Origin: Lotus japonicus
Lineage: Eukaryota > Streptophyta > Magnoliopsida > Fabales > Fabaceae
Reading direction: 5' to 3'
DNA length: 64,000 nt
Assembly (NCBI RefSeq): GCF_012489685.1
Contig: NC_080044.1
Location: forward strand, 55,667,507-55,731,506
Shown here: positions 19,234-30,372 of the stretch, piece after piece
How the letters are laid out: every line of letters starts with the position of its first letter
How positions within the stretch are numbered: position 1 is the first letter of the stretch
Notes under the pieces: generated by a model
Database searches by the model: none
Seen by the model: the letters and a program-made list of their open reading frames with translations, nothing else
Told to the model about the DNA's origin: nothing
Translations under genes and position numbers: made by a program

Positions 19234-22200
19234 ATGGTGAACACGAATCAGCTAGCAGAGATGATGGCCACTATGGCCCAGGCAATGACTAACCAAGCGA
19301 ATGACAATGCTTTAAGACGTGCTGCGGAGGAAGCGCGTGATCAACACCAGCGTCAGAGGGAGGCGACTCTGGATCAGAACAAAGGTTTGAATGACTTCAG
19401 GAGACAGGATCCACCTAAGTTTTCGGGAGGTACTGACCCGGACAAAGCGGAACTCTGGATAGAGGAGATTGAGAAGATCTTTGGAGTGTTGCAGACCGCT
19501 GAGGGAGCCAAAGTGGGGCTGGCAACCTATCTGTTGTTGGGAGATGCTGAATACTGGTGGAGAGGCGCCAGAGGAATGATGGAGGCAAATCATGTGGAGG
19601 TGAACTGGAATTCTTTTCGAACAGCTTTTCTCGAGAAGTATTTCCCAGACAGTGCTCGTGACGAGCGTGAATCACAGTTTCTGACTCTGAAACAAGGAAG
19701 CATGACCATTCCGGAGTATGCTGCCAAGTTAGAGTCTCTGGCAAAGTACTTTCGGTTTTTCCGTGATCAAGTTGATGAACCCTACATGTGCAAGAGATTT
19801 GTGAGGGGATTGAGGCCTGATATTGAAGATTCGGTGAGACCGTTGGGGATCATGAGATTCCAGGCATTGGTTGAGAAGGCAACTGAGGTGGAATTGATGA
19901 AGAATCGAAGATACAACAGGGCTGGAACAGGAGGACCGGTGAGGTCGACACCACAGAGTTTTCAGGGAAAAGGGAGGTTTCAGGCGAGGAAGCCATATCA
20001 ACGTCCTGCGGGGAGAGGGTTTACCCCGGGATCGTACAAGCCGATGGCTGCTGCTACTTCTGGAGGGTCGGGAAGCCGTACCCCAAACCGTGAAGTGACT
20101 TGTTTCCGTTGTGGAGGAACCGGGCACTATGCAAACAATTGCACGAGGCCACCAAGATGCTACAACTGCAATAAATCTGGGCATCTGGCTACGGAATGCA
20201 AGGCACCGAAGGTTGAATCGTCTGTGAATGCTGTTAGTGGGAAACGCCCAGTGGCGAAGGGAAGAGTGTATACCATGGATGGAGAAGAGGCTGAAGGAGC
20301 TGATGGTTTGATCAGAGGAGAATGTGAAATTGACGGTAATCTTCTAACTGTACTCTTTGATTCTGGTGCAACTCATTCATTTGTCTCTAAGGATTGCGTA
20401 TCAAGACTGCATCTGCCTATTACTACTTTGAGTTTTGATCTTATGGTAACTACACCTGCTAGGACTCTAATTGCTAATGCCGCATGCATGCACTGTTCAG
20501 TAGTATATAAAGATAGAACTTTTCATGCCAACCTAGTATGTCTACCCCTTAAAAACCTAGATGTAATCCTCGGGATGGATTGGTTATCCCACTACCATTG
20601 TCTTTTGGACTGTAGTCGAAAGAAAGTGGTGTTCCCAGACTCGGATCTTTTCGAGTATCTTTCTATTAACCACATTAGTGCATCGTTGAGCGAGGGCACT
20701 CAGAAGTACTTTTCATTGCTAAGTCTGGAGGGGAAGAAGGAATCGGATATTCAAGGTATTCCGGTGGTTCGAGATTTTGCGGATGTTTTTCCTGGAGATG
20801 TACCTGGACTGCCGCCTGTACGCGATGTGGAGTTTGTGATCGACATTGTACCCGGAACTGGACCGATTTCGATTGCACCTTACCGTATGGCACCTGCGGA
20901 GTTAGCGGAGTTGAAATCTCAGTTGGAGGATCTTTCGGCAAAAGGATTCATTCGACCAAGTGTTTCACCGTGGGGAGCGCCAGTGTTGTTAGTTAAGAAG
21001 AAAGACGGAAGGTCGAGATTATGTGTGGACTATCGACAACTGAACAAGGCGACGATCAAGAACAGATACCCGTTGCCGAGGATAGATGATTTGATGGATC
21101 AGTTGCGAGGGGCTGCTGTATTTTCCAAGATAGACTTGAAGTCAGGCTATCATCAGATCAGAGTGAAGACTGAGGATATACCGAAGACTGCATTCAGAAC
21201 ACGCTACGGACACTACGAGTACCTAGTGATGCCGTTTGGAGTGACAAATGCACCTGCTGTTTTCATGGATTACATGAACCGCATCTTTCATGAATTTTTA
21301 GATCGGTTTGTGGTGGTGTTTATCGATGATATATTGATCTATTCGAAGGACGCAAAGGAACATGAAGGACATTTGCGACAAGTTTTACAAGTGTTGAGAG
21401 AGAAGAAGCTGTATGCGAACCCTTCCAAGTGTGAATTTTGGCTGGAGAAAGTCAATTTCTTAGGCCATGTTATCTCAAAGGAAGGCATAGCTGTGGATCC
21501 GGCGAAAGTGGAGACTGTTTTGGCTTGGGAGCAACCGAAGACAGTGACAGAAATCAGAAGTTTTGTGGGTTTGGCTGGATACTATAGACGCTTCATTGAG
21601 GGATTTGCTAAGATTGATGGACCTTTGACTCAACTGACGAGGAAGGATCAACCTTTTGCATGGACGGAGGCGTGTGAATCAAGTTTTCAGACTCTGAAGG
21701 AACGTTTGACGACGTCACCTGTGCTTATTTTGCCGCAACCGGAGGAACCTTATGAGGTTTATTGTGATGCTTCGTATCAAGGCTTGGGATGTGTGTTGAT
21801 GCAACATCGAAAAGTGGTGGCGTATGCTTCGAGACAGTTGAAGACTCATGAGAAGAACTATCCGACTCATGATTTGGAGTTAGCTGCCATTGTGTTTTCG
21901 CTGAAAATCTGGAGACATTACCTCTATGGTTGTACTTTCACGATATTTAGCGATCACAAGAGCCTTAAATACTTGTTTGATCAGAAGGAGTTGAACATGA
22001 GGCAACGAAGATGGATGGAGTTCATCAAAGACTATGAGTTTACGTTGCAATATCACCCTGGGAAGGCGAATGTAGTTGCTGATGCTTTGAGCAGAAAGAT
22101 GCATGTCTCGTCAATGATGGTTAAAGAGCTGGAGTTACTGGAACAATTTCGAGATATGAGTCTAGGTGTGACACCGTCTGAGGGAAAGTTGAAGTTCGGT

Positions 22201-22308
22201 ATGATCAGAATTGCCAGTGGACTGATGGAAGAGATTAGAGAGCAACAACTGCAAGATGAGTTTCTGCTGGAGAAGAGGAACTTAGTGATTCAAGGGAAAG
22301 ACCCGTAA
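19234..22308 (+). CDS. Tekay gag-protease-RT-RNase H polyprotein
   Basis: 1,024 codons from ATG 19,234, ending at a premature TAA (22,306-22,308). Gag core at residues ~50-220 ([27 protein letters not shown]); two CCHC knuckles at residues 290-303 and 309-322; protease active site FDSGATHSF with Asp376; RT palm with FIDDILIY at 696-703; RNase H with Asp845 in YCDAS and later DHKSLKYLF. All catalytic residues I checked are present. The polyprotein packages and copies the element RNA in cytoplasmic particles. The stop separates it from integrase, which continues in the same frame at once. Related elements usually have glutamate at that codon, so GAA to TAA is the likely change. Confidence 0.95.
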   Translation: MVNTNQLAEMMATMAQAMTNQANDNALRRAAEEARDQHQRQREATLDQNKGLNDFRRQDPPKFSGGTDPDKAELWIEEIEKIFGVLQTAEGAKVGLATYLLLGDAEYWWRGARGMMEANHVEVNWNSFRTAFLEKYFPDSARDERESQFLTLKQGSMTIPEYAAKLESLAKYFRFFRDQVDEPYMCKRFVRGLRPDIEDSVRPLGIMRFQALVEKATEVELMKNRRYNRAGTGGPVRSTPQSFQGKGRFQARKPYQRPAGRGFTPGSYKPMAAATSGGSGSRTPNREVTCFRCGGTGHYANNCTRPPRCYNCNKSGHLATECKAPKVESSVNAVSGKRPVAKGRVYTMDGEEAEGADGLIRGECEIDGNLLTVLFDSGATHSFVSKDCVSRLHLPITTLSFDLMVTTPARTLIANAACMHCSVVYKDRTFHANLVCLPLKNLDVILGMDWLSHYHCLLDCSRKKVVFPDSDLFEYLSINHISASLSEGTQKYFSLLSLEGKKESDIQGIPVVRDFADVFPGDVPGLPPVRDVEFVIDIVPGTGPISIAPYRMAPAELAELKSQLEDLSAKGFIRPSVSPWGAPVLLVKKKDGRSRLCVDYRQLNKATIKNRYPLPRIDDLMDQLRGAAVFSKIDLKSGYHQIRVKTEDIPKTAFRTRYGHYEYLVMPFGVTNAPAVFMDYMNRIFHEFLDRFVVVFIDDILIYSKDAKEHEGHLRQVLQVLREKKLYANPSKCEFWLEKVNFLGHVISKEGIAVDPAKVETVLAWEQPKTVTEIRSFVGLAGYYRRFIEGFAKIDGPLTQLTRKDQPFAWTEACESSFQTLKERLTTSPVLILPQPEEPYEVYCDASYQGLGCVLMQHRKVVAYASRQLKTHEKNYPTHDLELAAIVFSLKIWRHYLYGCTFTIFSDHKSLKYLFDQKELNMRQRRWMEFIKDYEFTLQYHPGKANVVADALSRKMHVSSMMVKELELLEQFRDMSLGVTPSEGKLKFGMIRIASGLMEEIREQQLQDEFLLEKRNLVIQGKDP

Positions 22309-23652
22309 TTCAAGATCGGAATTGACGATATCTTAAGATGCAAAGACAGAGTGTGTGTACCCAATAATCCAGAATTGAGAAGGCTGATCATGGATGAAGG
22401 GCACAAGAGCAAATGGAGTATTCATCCGGGAATGACAAAGATGTATCAAGATTTGAAGCTGAATTTCTGGTGGCCAGGAATGAAGAAACAAGTGGCCGAG
22501 TATGTAGCTGCATGTTTGACTTGTCAGAAGGCCAAGGTAGAGCATCAAAGACCTGCTGGTATGCTACAGAGCTTAGACGTGCCAGAATGGAAATGGGATA
22601 GTATATCCATGGATTTTGTGGTGGCTTTGCCAAGAACACAGAAGAGACACGATTCGATTTGGGTGATTGTGGATCGTTTGACCAAGTCAGCGCATTTTCT
22701 ACCAGTGAGAACTACCTACAATGTGGAGAAGTTGGCTGAGATCTATGTGGCGGAGATTGTGAGACTACATGGAGTTCCGACAAGTATTGTGTCTGATCGG
22801 GATCCAAAGTTTACTTCGCACTTTTGGGGAGCTCTTCATGATGCGTTAGGAACCAAGCTGAGGTTGAGTTCGGCGTATCATCCACAAACGGATGGGCAAA
22901 CAGAGAGAACTATTCAGTCGCTAGAAGATCTACTACGGGCTTGTGTGTTAGATAACAGAGGAAGCTGGGATGATCTTCTGCCATTGGTTGAATTCACCTA
23001 CAACAATAGTTTCCATGCGAGCATTGGGATGGCACCGTATGAAGCTTTGTATGGTCGAAAGTGTAGGACACCTTTGTGTTGGTATCAAGATGGGGAGAGT
23101 TTGTTGATTGGGCCAGAAATGCTGCAACAGACGACTGAGAAGGTTAAGCAGATCAGAGAACAGATGAGAGCTTCACAGAGCAGACAGAAGAGTTATGCTG
23201 ATCAAAGACGTAGAACCCTAGAGTTTGAGGAAGGTGACCATGTGTTCCTACGAGTTACTCAGACTACGGGGGTTGGACGAGCTATTAAGTCAAGGAAGCT
23301 TGCGCCAAAGTTTATTGGGCCTTATCAAATCACTCGACGTGTTGGACCAGTTGCATATCAGATTGCACTACCGCCATTTCTTTCCAACATTCATGATGTA
23401 TTTCATGTGTCGCAGTTGAGGAAGTACATTCCAGACCCGACTCATGTGATCGTGCCAGACAACGTTGAATTGAAGGATGATTTGACCTTTGAGGCACCGC
23501 CAGTGAGTATTGGGGATAGGAGAGTGAAACAGCTGAGGGGAAAGCAGATTCCGTTGGTAAAGGTGATATGGAACAAGGATACGGGGGATGCTACATGGGA
23601 ATTGGAAGATAAGATTAAGGAATTGTACCCCGGACTTTTTACTGAACTCTGA
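22309..23652 (+). CDS. Tekay integrase with chromodomain (separated by one stop)
   Basis: Continues the gag-pol frame after the TAA. HHCC zinc-binding motif (HPGMTKMYQDLKLNFWW ... CLTCQK), catalytic core with first Asp in VIVDRLTKSAHF, second in SDRDPKFTSHFW, and Glu in DGQTERTIQSLEDLL. A GPF/Y-like module (KLAPKFIGPYQI) follows. A C-terminal Tekay-type chromodomain (RVKQLRGKQIPLVKVIW ... ATWELEDKIKELYPGLF) ends at TGA 23,652. Chromodomains in chromoviruses are known to guide insertion towards heterochromatin. No good ATG starts this part, so expression would need stop readthrough, or the copy is defective. Confidence 0.93.
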   Translation, partial: FKIGIDDILRCKDRVCVPNNPELRRLIMDEGHKSKWSIHPGMTKMYQDLKLNFWWPGMKKQVAEYVAACLTCQKAKVEHQRPAGMLQSLDVPEWKWDSISMDFVVALPRTQKRHDSIWVIVDRLTKSAHFLPVRTTYNVEKLAEIYVAEIVRLHGVPTSIVSDRDPKFTSHFWGALHDALGTKLRLSSAYHPQTDGQTERTIQSLEDLLRACVLDNRGSWDDLLPLVEFTYNNSFHASIGMAPYEALYGRKCRTPLCWYQDGESLLIGPEMLQQTTEKVKQIREQMRASQSRQKSYADQRRRTLEFEEGDHVFLRVTQTTGVGRAIKSRKLAPKFIGPYQITRRVGPVAYQIALPPFLSNIHDVFHVSQLRKYIPDPTHVIVPDNVELKDDLTFEAPPVSIGDRRVKQLRGKQIPLVKVIWNKDTGDATWELEDKIKELYPGLFTEL

Positions 23653-23674
23653 GTTTCGAGGACAAAACTTTCTT

Positions 23675-23689
23675 TTTGGAGGGGAGTAT
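23675..23689 (+). other. Polypurine tract (Tekay)
   Basis: TTTTGGAGGGGAGTAT directly before the 3' LTR (23,690); primes plus-strand cDNA. Confidence 0.85.
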
Positions 23690-26600
23690 TGTAAGACCTG
23701 GATTTTCAGAATAAGCTAGTTTCCGACTCACGCGTAGAATCAGTGTAAGCGTGACAGGAGTTTGATATTTGAGGAAGATTAATGAAGAAGAAAGTTCAGG
23801 AATTACTTGAGGAATGTTGCGTAGTTGTTTTCGGAGTTAGTGCGAGTCGTCTGCACACTTGCCTTAGGGCGAGCGTGTCCAGAATAGGCTACTTCGCTCT
23901 TAAAGTAACGTTTTGAGTGAGATTTCGAACTCTCGGAAAATTTAAAGATTCTCTTTATTTTTCCATTGACCAGCGTTTCATTTCGGAACTCTGGACTGTA
24001 CGCACGATAGGTTTCACTTTCCGGAAGCTCGACGACTCTAATTTCTTTGCTTCGAAACCCTATTTTCGAGCAATGGATGAAGACTTTTTCTATTCGGGAC
24101 TTCTAACGAAGATTCCGTCCGCGTTGCCAGACTTGTTTCGACGTTTCCAATCTTTCTTCAGTAGGAAGTTTTGTCGTTTGAGCATCACAGCAAAAAGTAG
24201 TTTTTCGGGGCAGATTAACCGACACCGCTTTTGAGTTTTTCGATATCGTTTTTCCCAAATCCTAGATATTTGTTTTGAGTTCTGGAATTCTGACGCTAGA
24301 ATCTCTCTTAGAATTCCACGGTGATCGTGCTGCAAAAATCGGAATCGCGAAATTTTCATTTTCCCGCGATTTCGCCCGCCTATAAATAGGCGAAAAAGCA
24401 AAATCCTCTTCATTTTCACCCATTTTGGCCGAGAATTGTAGAGAGAGAGGGAGAGGAGAGATTTTCGCGAAACCTTGACCAATCTTCGTGCAGTTCGTCC
24501 CTACTTCTAGGTATCAAGGTAACTAACACGATTCCTACCTCTGATTGTTGTTTCTGTTGCGTTTCTGAAGTCGTTTCTGTGCTCTAAGTTTTGAGCTTTT
24601 TCTAAAATTGTCCGATTTCTCTGATTTCTCGCTTGGGTTATGTTCCTTATGTTCCCCTGAGTCTAAAACCTCTGTCAGTAAACTCTGATTGCGATTCAGT
24701 TGTCCAGGATCTGAAAAATTGACTCAAAACTCTTTTTGTCTCACATTTCGAAACTTTATTGTCGTAAAGCTATAATCTGACTTCGTGCCTTTAGGATTTG
24801 TTGTCACGGATGTCATGAGGATCGTTGCTGTCAAATTTGTTTTCAGAACTGATAACTTTGAAGTTTTGAGCCTTTATTTTGGACCAAAATGCCCCTGCGT
24901 AGTCGTATTTCGACCCGATTGTCCGAAAATTGTTCTGATAGTTTCTTTGCCTTAGTTTTACCCTAAAACTACCTTGTAAACTGATTTGATCGAAGAAAAA
25001 GAGCCGAAGCCCTTTTCTCCTTATGGCCGTGGGTTATTTCCTTAGGGGGGGGAGTTTTCGTTTTCGAAAACTTGTCCTTTCGTACCCGATTGTCGTATTC
25101 TGAAGCTTTAATGCTTTGTCTATCGTTTATGTATTGTTTTGCGATCGAACTAATCGATTTTGTTTGGTTTCTGCTTTGTTTTCCTCCGAGGTTCAGTTGA
25201 AGGAACTTTGGAATACTCAGAGCAATTGTTTGAGGAGAACTTTGTTTGCGAAGCTGGAACAGCTCGAGGTTAGGGCAACTTACTATATATTAGCTATGAA
25301 TGCATGATAGGCGTCGATCAATTCGACTTATGCTTTACTTTGATGTTGATTATGTTGATGAACTGATGTTGTGATGTTGTGCTTTGTTGGATTGTGCGTT
25401 TTGACGCGACTTCGGAGTGGAGATTCATTGATCTGGTGATCTTTGATGTTTCGGGTTGGATGAGCAACCCTAGGCAAGCTCAAACGAGGGGTTTGGGACT
25501 TAGCCATTTATTGGGATTCGTTGGTTTACTTAGACTTTCCCCGGGAAACTTCTTTTGGGTGGTTGGTTTTCGGAAAACCTAGAATGAATAGAATTTTGTA
25601 AACTAGAGACTTGGGAAACCTAGATTTTGAGAAATAAACTCATAACCTGACTAATTCAATTCGAAACGTTTTTACTAAATGAATAGTTATAGGAGAACTA
25701 AAGGGGAAAACGTTTACGAAAGACGGGGAAAAGTCGACCTTTGTTGTGGGTTGGGAGAGTTATCGGAATTGGGGAAAGCCACTAAGGTGAGCTATGGTGA
25801 TGATTGAAGTCATCGAGTACTCTAGTACTCTTGGGGAGTGTTGTGGAGCCGTGTTGTATTGACCGACACCTAGTGCTCTTGTTGTTTGGGCTGTGTTGTA
25901 TTGACCGACACTAGACCCTTGTGTTTTCTTGTTGGAGTTGTGTTGTATTGACCGACACTTACTCCGAGTTGTGTTGTATTGACCGACACTAACTCATTGG
26001 GTTTGGTTGAGATTGGGTTGTGAGCTAGACACTTTCGTGGTAAGGACGATTCGTTGTTTGGCTAACCACGTTGCATTCAATCGGGTGAATAACGGGAATG
26101 GTTCACCTGTGCATATCATGGTGAATAACGGGAATGGTTCACCTTGCATAAATGATGAATAACGGGAATGGTTCATCATTCGGTGAATAACGGGAATGGT
26201 TCACCAAGGATGAATAACGGGAATGGTTCATCCAGGATGGATAACGGGAATGGTCCATCCATAGTGAAAATGCTTCACTTGTGGCGAACGGGAACGCGTC
26301 ACAAATTCGGATTCATATTGTGCATTTCACGCATACATTCATGCTGACTGAGACTGTGTGCTGTTTGTTTATTGAAGTAATGTTAGAGCCATAACATGCT
26401 AGGATTACTTATATGCCTAAATAACAACTTATATATATACCCTGTCACATGTTGTGTGTATATGTACTTATTGCTGTGAGTTGACCCTAGCGCCTTGGCT
26501 TTGTTTGTATGTTTGTCTTTGGGCGGTCGGCCTGCTGCCAGATGTCGATGGCCGACTGGTTCTCGACGGTCTCTCCCTCGGGGGGGATCAGATATGAGTT

Positions 26601-27681
26601 GCTGGATAGGGATGCCCCCACCGCTTGGGTGATCGGTGTGGCTGGTCACCGGGCGACGTATAGGGGAAGGGTCATGGAGGACCGGACGGATGAGCGAGGA
26701 CGCCTGACGAGCGGAGTGCTACGGCGTATGGAGCTGAGTTTTGACTTGCCGCCCTCAGTTCATTGTGGACCAGGCACTGGACATGCACCACCTGCACCAC
26801 CTCCGACTTCACCTTCTGTTGAGGAGGACCCAGAGGAGATCGAGCCTGCTGCTGCTGCTATATCTGTTGTGCCACCTCCGGCTACTGCCATCGCTTCTAC
26901 CGACGTGGCGTCGTCCTCTAGGCTCGTACAGCCGAGGAGGGAGTCTGTTGTCCCATCTGTCTCACGTCTCTTATCTTTCTCTTCACCGCACGGCTACCGT
27001 GTGGACCCCTTGATGAGGGTGGAGGAGGAGGATGTTCTCACAGGAGAGGTGGATGTGGAGACCGGCTCGACTAGGGCGGTGCGCAGGACAGTGAGGAGGG
27101 AGGTTATGGATTTGGACACCGAGATGATTACGGTGGATTCCGACTCTGACTCCGAGAGCAGTGGGGAGAGCTACTCGCCGAGCAGCGATGAGGAGGAGGA
27201 TGATTGGTGAGCTGAGCTGGGAGGGTAGGTTAGGATTAGCGACATTTTTTGTGTAGAGCTCTGATCGTCAGTTTCTTTTTGGGACAGGGTAGGTTCCGAT
27301 GTGTGGCTTTTTGTGTGGTTCTTTTGAGGAGGATCACAGAGAGTCTGTCAGAGTATAGGGGTCTTCCTTTCAGGCCATTTTTGAGTGCCGACTTTCTCTT
27401 GGATAACTGTATTTTGATACTTTTACTCACAGTTCTGGTTTGTATATTTGCTTGCGGGCGTACATCTTTGGAGTCACTGCGGCTTCGCGTGACATGGAGT
27501 GCAGCCGAGGCTGTACAGATGTATATATTTGTATATCGGTTAGTTTAGTTGTTGGGTGTTGTCTCTACTTCTTTATCGCTTTGATTTAAAGGAAAGAAAC
27601 AAAAGAAAAAAAAATTACCTGTTTTCCGCGTAAAGTTTATTTTTGGTTACTAAAGTGACACCTGGAAGTCGGGGTGTTACA
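23690..27681 (+). repeat. 3' LTR of the young Tekay element
   Basis: 3,992 bp, near identical to the 5' LTR. The differences I see are six transitions, one C/A transversion and one extra G in a G run near 25,045. The C/A change falls in the LTR ORF. Confidence 0.95.
26509..27210 (+). CDS. LTR-embedded ORF, 233 codons (3' LTR copy)
   Basis: Same ORF as in the 5' LTR, with one amino-acid difference (TGAVDV there, TGEVDV here). In the 3' LTR it lies downstream of the LTR's own TATA box (24,381-24,388), so it could be transcribed from that promoter. Unknown function. Confidence 0.45.
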   Translation: MFVFGRSACCQMSMADWFSTVSPSGGIRYELLDRDAPTAWVIGVAGHRATYRGRVMEDRTDERGRLTSGVLRRMELSFDLPPSVHCGPGTGHAPPAPPPTSPSVEEDPEEIEPAAAAISVVPPPATAIASTDVASSSRLVQPRRESVVPSVSRLLSFSSPHGYRVDPLMRVEEEDVLTGEVDVETGSTRAVRRTVRREVMDLDTEMITVDSDSDSESSGESYSPSSDEEEDDW

Positions 27682-27686
27682 ATGGG

Positions 27687-28861
27687 GACGTCACCAACGA
27701 CGTTTATGACAACTAATCCTTCTAGCACTAAGCTAAGGCGATAGTTTTCAGCCCAAAGGACGAAGCTTTGCCCCAAAATGGGTAATTTCACCAGAATTGA
27801 AACTCGACGGTAGTTTTTCGAGAATCGGCGGAGTATTATTAGCTAAACATACTCAGAAGAATGTAGGGAAGATGTTTAGAATAAAAAATGAGATATTCAG
27901 GATAGTTTTGCAAAAACCTCAAAACTATGAGCACAGAAATACCTAGAGAAAAGCTATGGAAAAAGCGATCAGTGGTAAGGAAAAGCATCAGTACCTCGAG
28001 GCCTACGCGTAGCAACGAACGGAACGACGATCGGTCAAGAATTGGCAAAATCACTTTTCTTCCTTTTCCTCCTCTTGAAGCTACGGCCGTGTGTGTGTGT
28101 TTTGTGATTTTTTTGTTGTTTTTTTTTTCTTTCATATACTATATATAGGAAATGGAAAATGCGGAAAGATGAGAATTTCGCGATTCCGATTTTTCCTACT
28201 TATTCCAACGTATTTTAGACACGATATTCTTCCCGCTGAATCTTCTAATTCTCCAAAGAAATATCAGTATGATTTTTGGTTTTCGAGGCTTGTTTTTAAT
28301 GTGCACCGGCTTAAAATGCACTTTATGCACTTTATGATTTTGACCTCGGATGCAGAAACTTCCTTCTGAAGAAAGATCTGGAACGTCGATTAGAGTGGGC
28401 GTACGCGGATGAAATCTTTATTTGATGCTCCGAATAGAAAAAGTCTTCATTGTCGGACGATTCTAGGGTTTTGAAATACCAGGGTTTCGGTTTCGGCAAA
28501 CTTCCGATGATTGGAATCGGACGTTCGTAGATCCTAGAGTTTCGCCTTGAAACGATTGTTATATATGGAATAAGAGAAGTTCTAACATTTCTCTGAAGAT
28601 TTTTGGAATTAACTTCCATCGTGCCTATAAGTGAAAACTAGCTATTTACTAGGGTTTCTGACCTAGGTTTAAGCGTGTAACGATCGTGCTATAACTTTTA
28701 TCGATCACGATACAATCCTTGGACTTTTCCTGAGCTTTCTCCTTCATAAATTTATTTCATTTAGTAAACTCTTGTTCAGGTTTCCCTTCACAATACGTCA
28801 AGCCTAATCGTAAATGGAAATCTCTTCCACTTATTCTAAGCTTAAAAACTTGGGTCTTACA
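27687..28861 (-). other. Right part of the solo LTR (U3 side)
   Basis: This is the 5' end of the split minus-strand LTR, with a TATA-like TATATATAG near 28,140 and no supported gene. Confidence 0.7.
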
Positions 28862-28866
28862 CAAGC

Positions 28867-29180
28867 TGTCGTAGACGTGCTCGGAGCATGCGAATCTCCT
28901 CCTGGGCATCCCGGATCCTGATGCTGTGGGCCTGCTCCCTTCCTGCCCCGTTGTCTTCTTCCATAGCCCGGATGCGTGCCTCCAAGCGGCAGAGAGCCTC
29001 GTGGGCCGCATGCGGGGTAATGGCCGCGGGTTCTGGCGAGTGACGGGGCTGAGGTTGAGGAGTTGGTCGGGTGCTGGGTTGAGGAGGAGGAGTTCTGCGA
29101 TCTGTTGAATCGTTGATGGTCTCTACATGGCCTTCAGGAGTTGGTACAGGACGTCGCGAAGTTTGACGTGTTTCCACCAT
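28867..29180 (-). pseudogene. Tat gag, 5' portion
   Basis: ATG at 29,180, 60 bases after the PBS region. About 105 codons are open: a basic, Pro/Gln-rich start (residues 1-55), then a helical stretch with HEALCRLEARIRAMEED and EEIRMLRARLRQL that looks like a coiled coil. The solo LTR inserted directly after this; the rest of gag is at 12,368-10,967. Confidence 0.8.
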
Positions 29181-29240
29181 AGTTTGCTAGCAGGTGACAG
29201 GAGGTGACGACACGCGGTGCTGGGAAGAGTTTTACCAGAT

Positions 29241-29258
29241 CCCCACAGACGGCGCCAA
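29241..29258 (-). other. Primer-binding site of the Tat element
   Basis: TTGGCGCCGTCTGTGGGG on the minus strand, one base after the 5' LTR end. This motif is typical of Tat-group elements. Confidence 0.8.
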
Positions 29259-29259
29259 T

Positions 29260-29799
29260 TGATCAAGGAGTGACCAAGCTACCCGTTGACGAGGGGTAGG
29301 AGAGAGGGGATCTGGACGTGCTGAAGGACTCCAAAGCTGGCAAGGTCCCGGGAGGGGCTCCTGCAAGACACTCCGATGCTAAAGTCAGTAAGGGAAGTTG
29401 TGAGAATGGTGAGAATGGAGAGAATACGTTACCTTTCAACGGAAGAGGTGTTCCCTTTATATAGGGGAGGTGGAATTAGGGTTGGAGCCATGCAACGTCA
29501 TGCATGGCTCGTACGCGTGGTAGAGCCCGCCGTTGGATTGCCTGCGGTACCTGCAGAGGAACAGTGATCCAACGGTTTGGGGGCCCCTACGGATCTGTGT
29601 CAGCCAACCTACCCCTAGGGTGGTTGGCCTAGGTCAAACCCTATTTAGTGGGCCCCGGGTTTTCGTCCTTACCCTTGGTGGTAGGGCCCATAAGCAGGGT
29701 GCTCCCAGGCTCCCTAAACCGTCCCTCGGCAGGGACGTTTTGTGGGGTCCAGGCCCGTCCCGGGTGCCCTGTTCGTCCTTGGCCAGGGTTCCCAGAACA
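29260..29799 (-). repeat. Tat 5' LTR (complete, 540 bp)
   Basis: On the minus strand it runs from TGTTCTGGGAACC to CTCCTTGATCA with TG...CA ends. A TATA box (TATATAAA, minus) lies at 29,456-29,463. The R/U5 part (29,260-29,445) is missing from the other LTR. Confidence 0.88.
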
Positions 29800-30123
29800 C
29801 TGAGTACAAAGAATAAAATGAAAAGAATAAATTAGAAAGATCACACATTTCAGTTTTCTTGTAAATGGTGAATTTAGATTGAGAGAGGAGCAAAGAGAAG
29901 CGTGAGTAAACAAAGAAGAAGAAGAAATAAGCGTGAGGAAAGGAATGTGTTGACACTCTCAAGTCTCAACAGCTTATTAGAAAAAAGCTCATTCATTTAA
30001 CTTTTTCCTTAAAAGTTAATTTTTTATATTTCTTTGTAAAAAAATAAGTAACTTAATTTTTAAGATCTTGTTAGAAATTGTGTTTGTCCAACTTTGACTT
30101 AAAAGTTAAAAAGAAGCTAGGCC
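29800..30123. other. Host DNA and possible MITE between Tat and copia elements
   Basis: AT-rich. The part 29,985-30,123 has repeats of CTTAAAAGTTAA and ends AGAAGCTAGGCC, resembling the candidate MITE at 2,320. No gene. Confidence 0.4.
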
Positions 30124-30308
30124 AAAATTACAGCAATTAGTCAACTTTTGTAAATCTAATTTTCCTTTTCTTTAGGCTCAAGTTTAGTACTCAATCAGTG
30201 GAATTTATTAGCAAGATTCCTTCCAGGATTAGGTTATCAATTTGTATATTTATATTGTTGTAACCCAATGACAAATTATCAATTCAATTTATTTTTAACA
30301 TATTCCTA
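30124..30308 (+). repeat. Copia 5' LTR (5' end truncated)
   Basis: From AAAATTACAGCAATTAG to the bases before the PBS. The ~22 bp at the start of the right LTR (ATCAATCATAAATAATT...) are absent here. Confidence 0.8.
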
Positions 30309-30372
30309 TATGGTATCAGCCTAATCACGATCCCCCCCTTGTTTTTCCAACATAGAACGCTCCTCCTCCACC

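Larger units (their letters stand above)
15036..27681 (+). mobile_element. Full-length young Tekay-clade (chromovirus) LTR retrotransposon
   Basis: 5' LTR 15,036-19,026, PBS, gag-pol, PPT, 3' LTR 23,690-27,681; flanked by ATGGG at 15,031-15,035 and 27,682-27,686. The integrase ends in a Tekay-type chromodomain, placing it in the Tekay (Del) lineage of chromoviruses. I count seven base differences plus one G-run length difference between the ~3.99 kb LTRs (about 0.18%). At the commonly used 1.3e-8 substitutions/site/year this is under 0.1 million years. A single in-frame TAA in pol is the only coding lesion I see. Confidence 0.96.
12369..28861 (-). mobile_element. Solo LTR of a Tekay-like Ty3/gypsy element (split by a younger Tekay)
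   Basis: On the plus strand it begins TGTAACACCCCG at 12,369 and ends GGTCTTACA at 28,861, the reverse complement of a TGTAAGACC...GGGTGTTACA LTR. Both sides are flanked by CAAGC (12,364-12,368; 28,862-28,866), a target duplication inside Tat gag. LTR sequence occupies 12,369-15,035 and 27,687-28,861 (about 3.84 kb); the middle is the younger element. Its ends resemble those of the inserted Tekay LTR, but the interior differs, so it is a related family. A minus-strand TATATATAG lies near 28,140. With no internal region left, it arose by LTR-LTR recombination. Confidence 0.9.
2978..29799 (-). mobile_element. Tat-clade Ty3/gypsy LTR retrotransposon, degraded and split by nested insertions
   Basis: In minus-strand order the element shows a 5' LTR (29,799-29,260), a primer-binding site, gag, protease, reverse transcriptase, RNase H plus a second RNase H-like domain, integrase, a tandem-repeat block, two extra genes, and a truncated 3' LTR (3,330-2,978). 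The second RNase H and the extra genes between integrase and 3' LTR are known hallmarks of the plant Tat group. A 16.5 kb block (12,369-28,866) is a later insertion in gag; without it the element is about 10.3 kb. Multiple stops and frameshifts mean it cannot encode its own proteins. The left LTR lacks its R/U5 end, so the target duplication cannot be checked. Confidence 0.9.
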
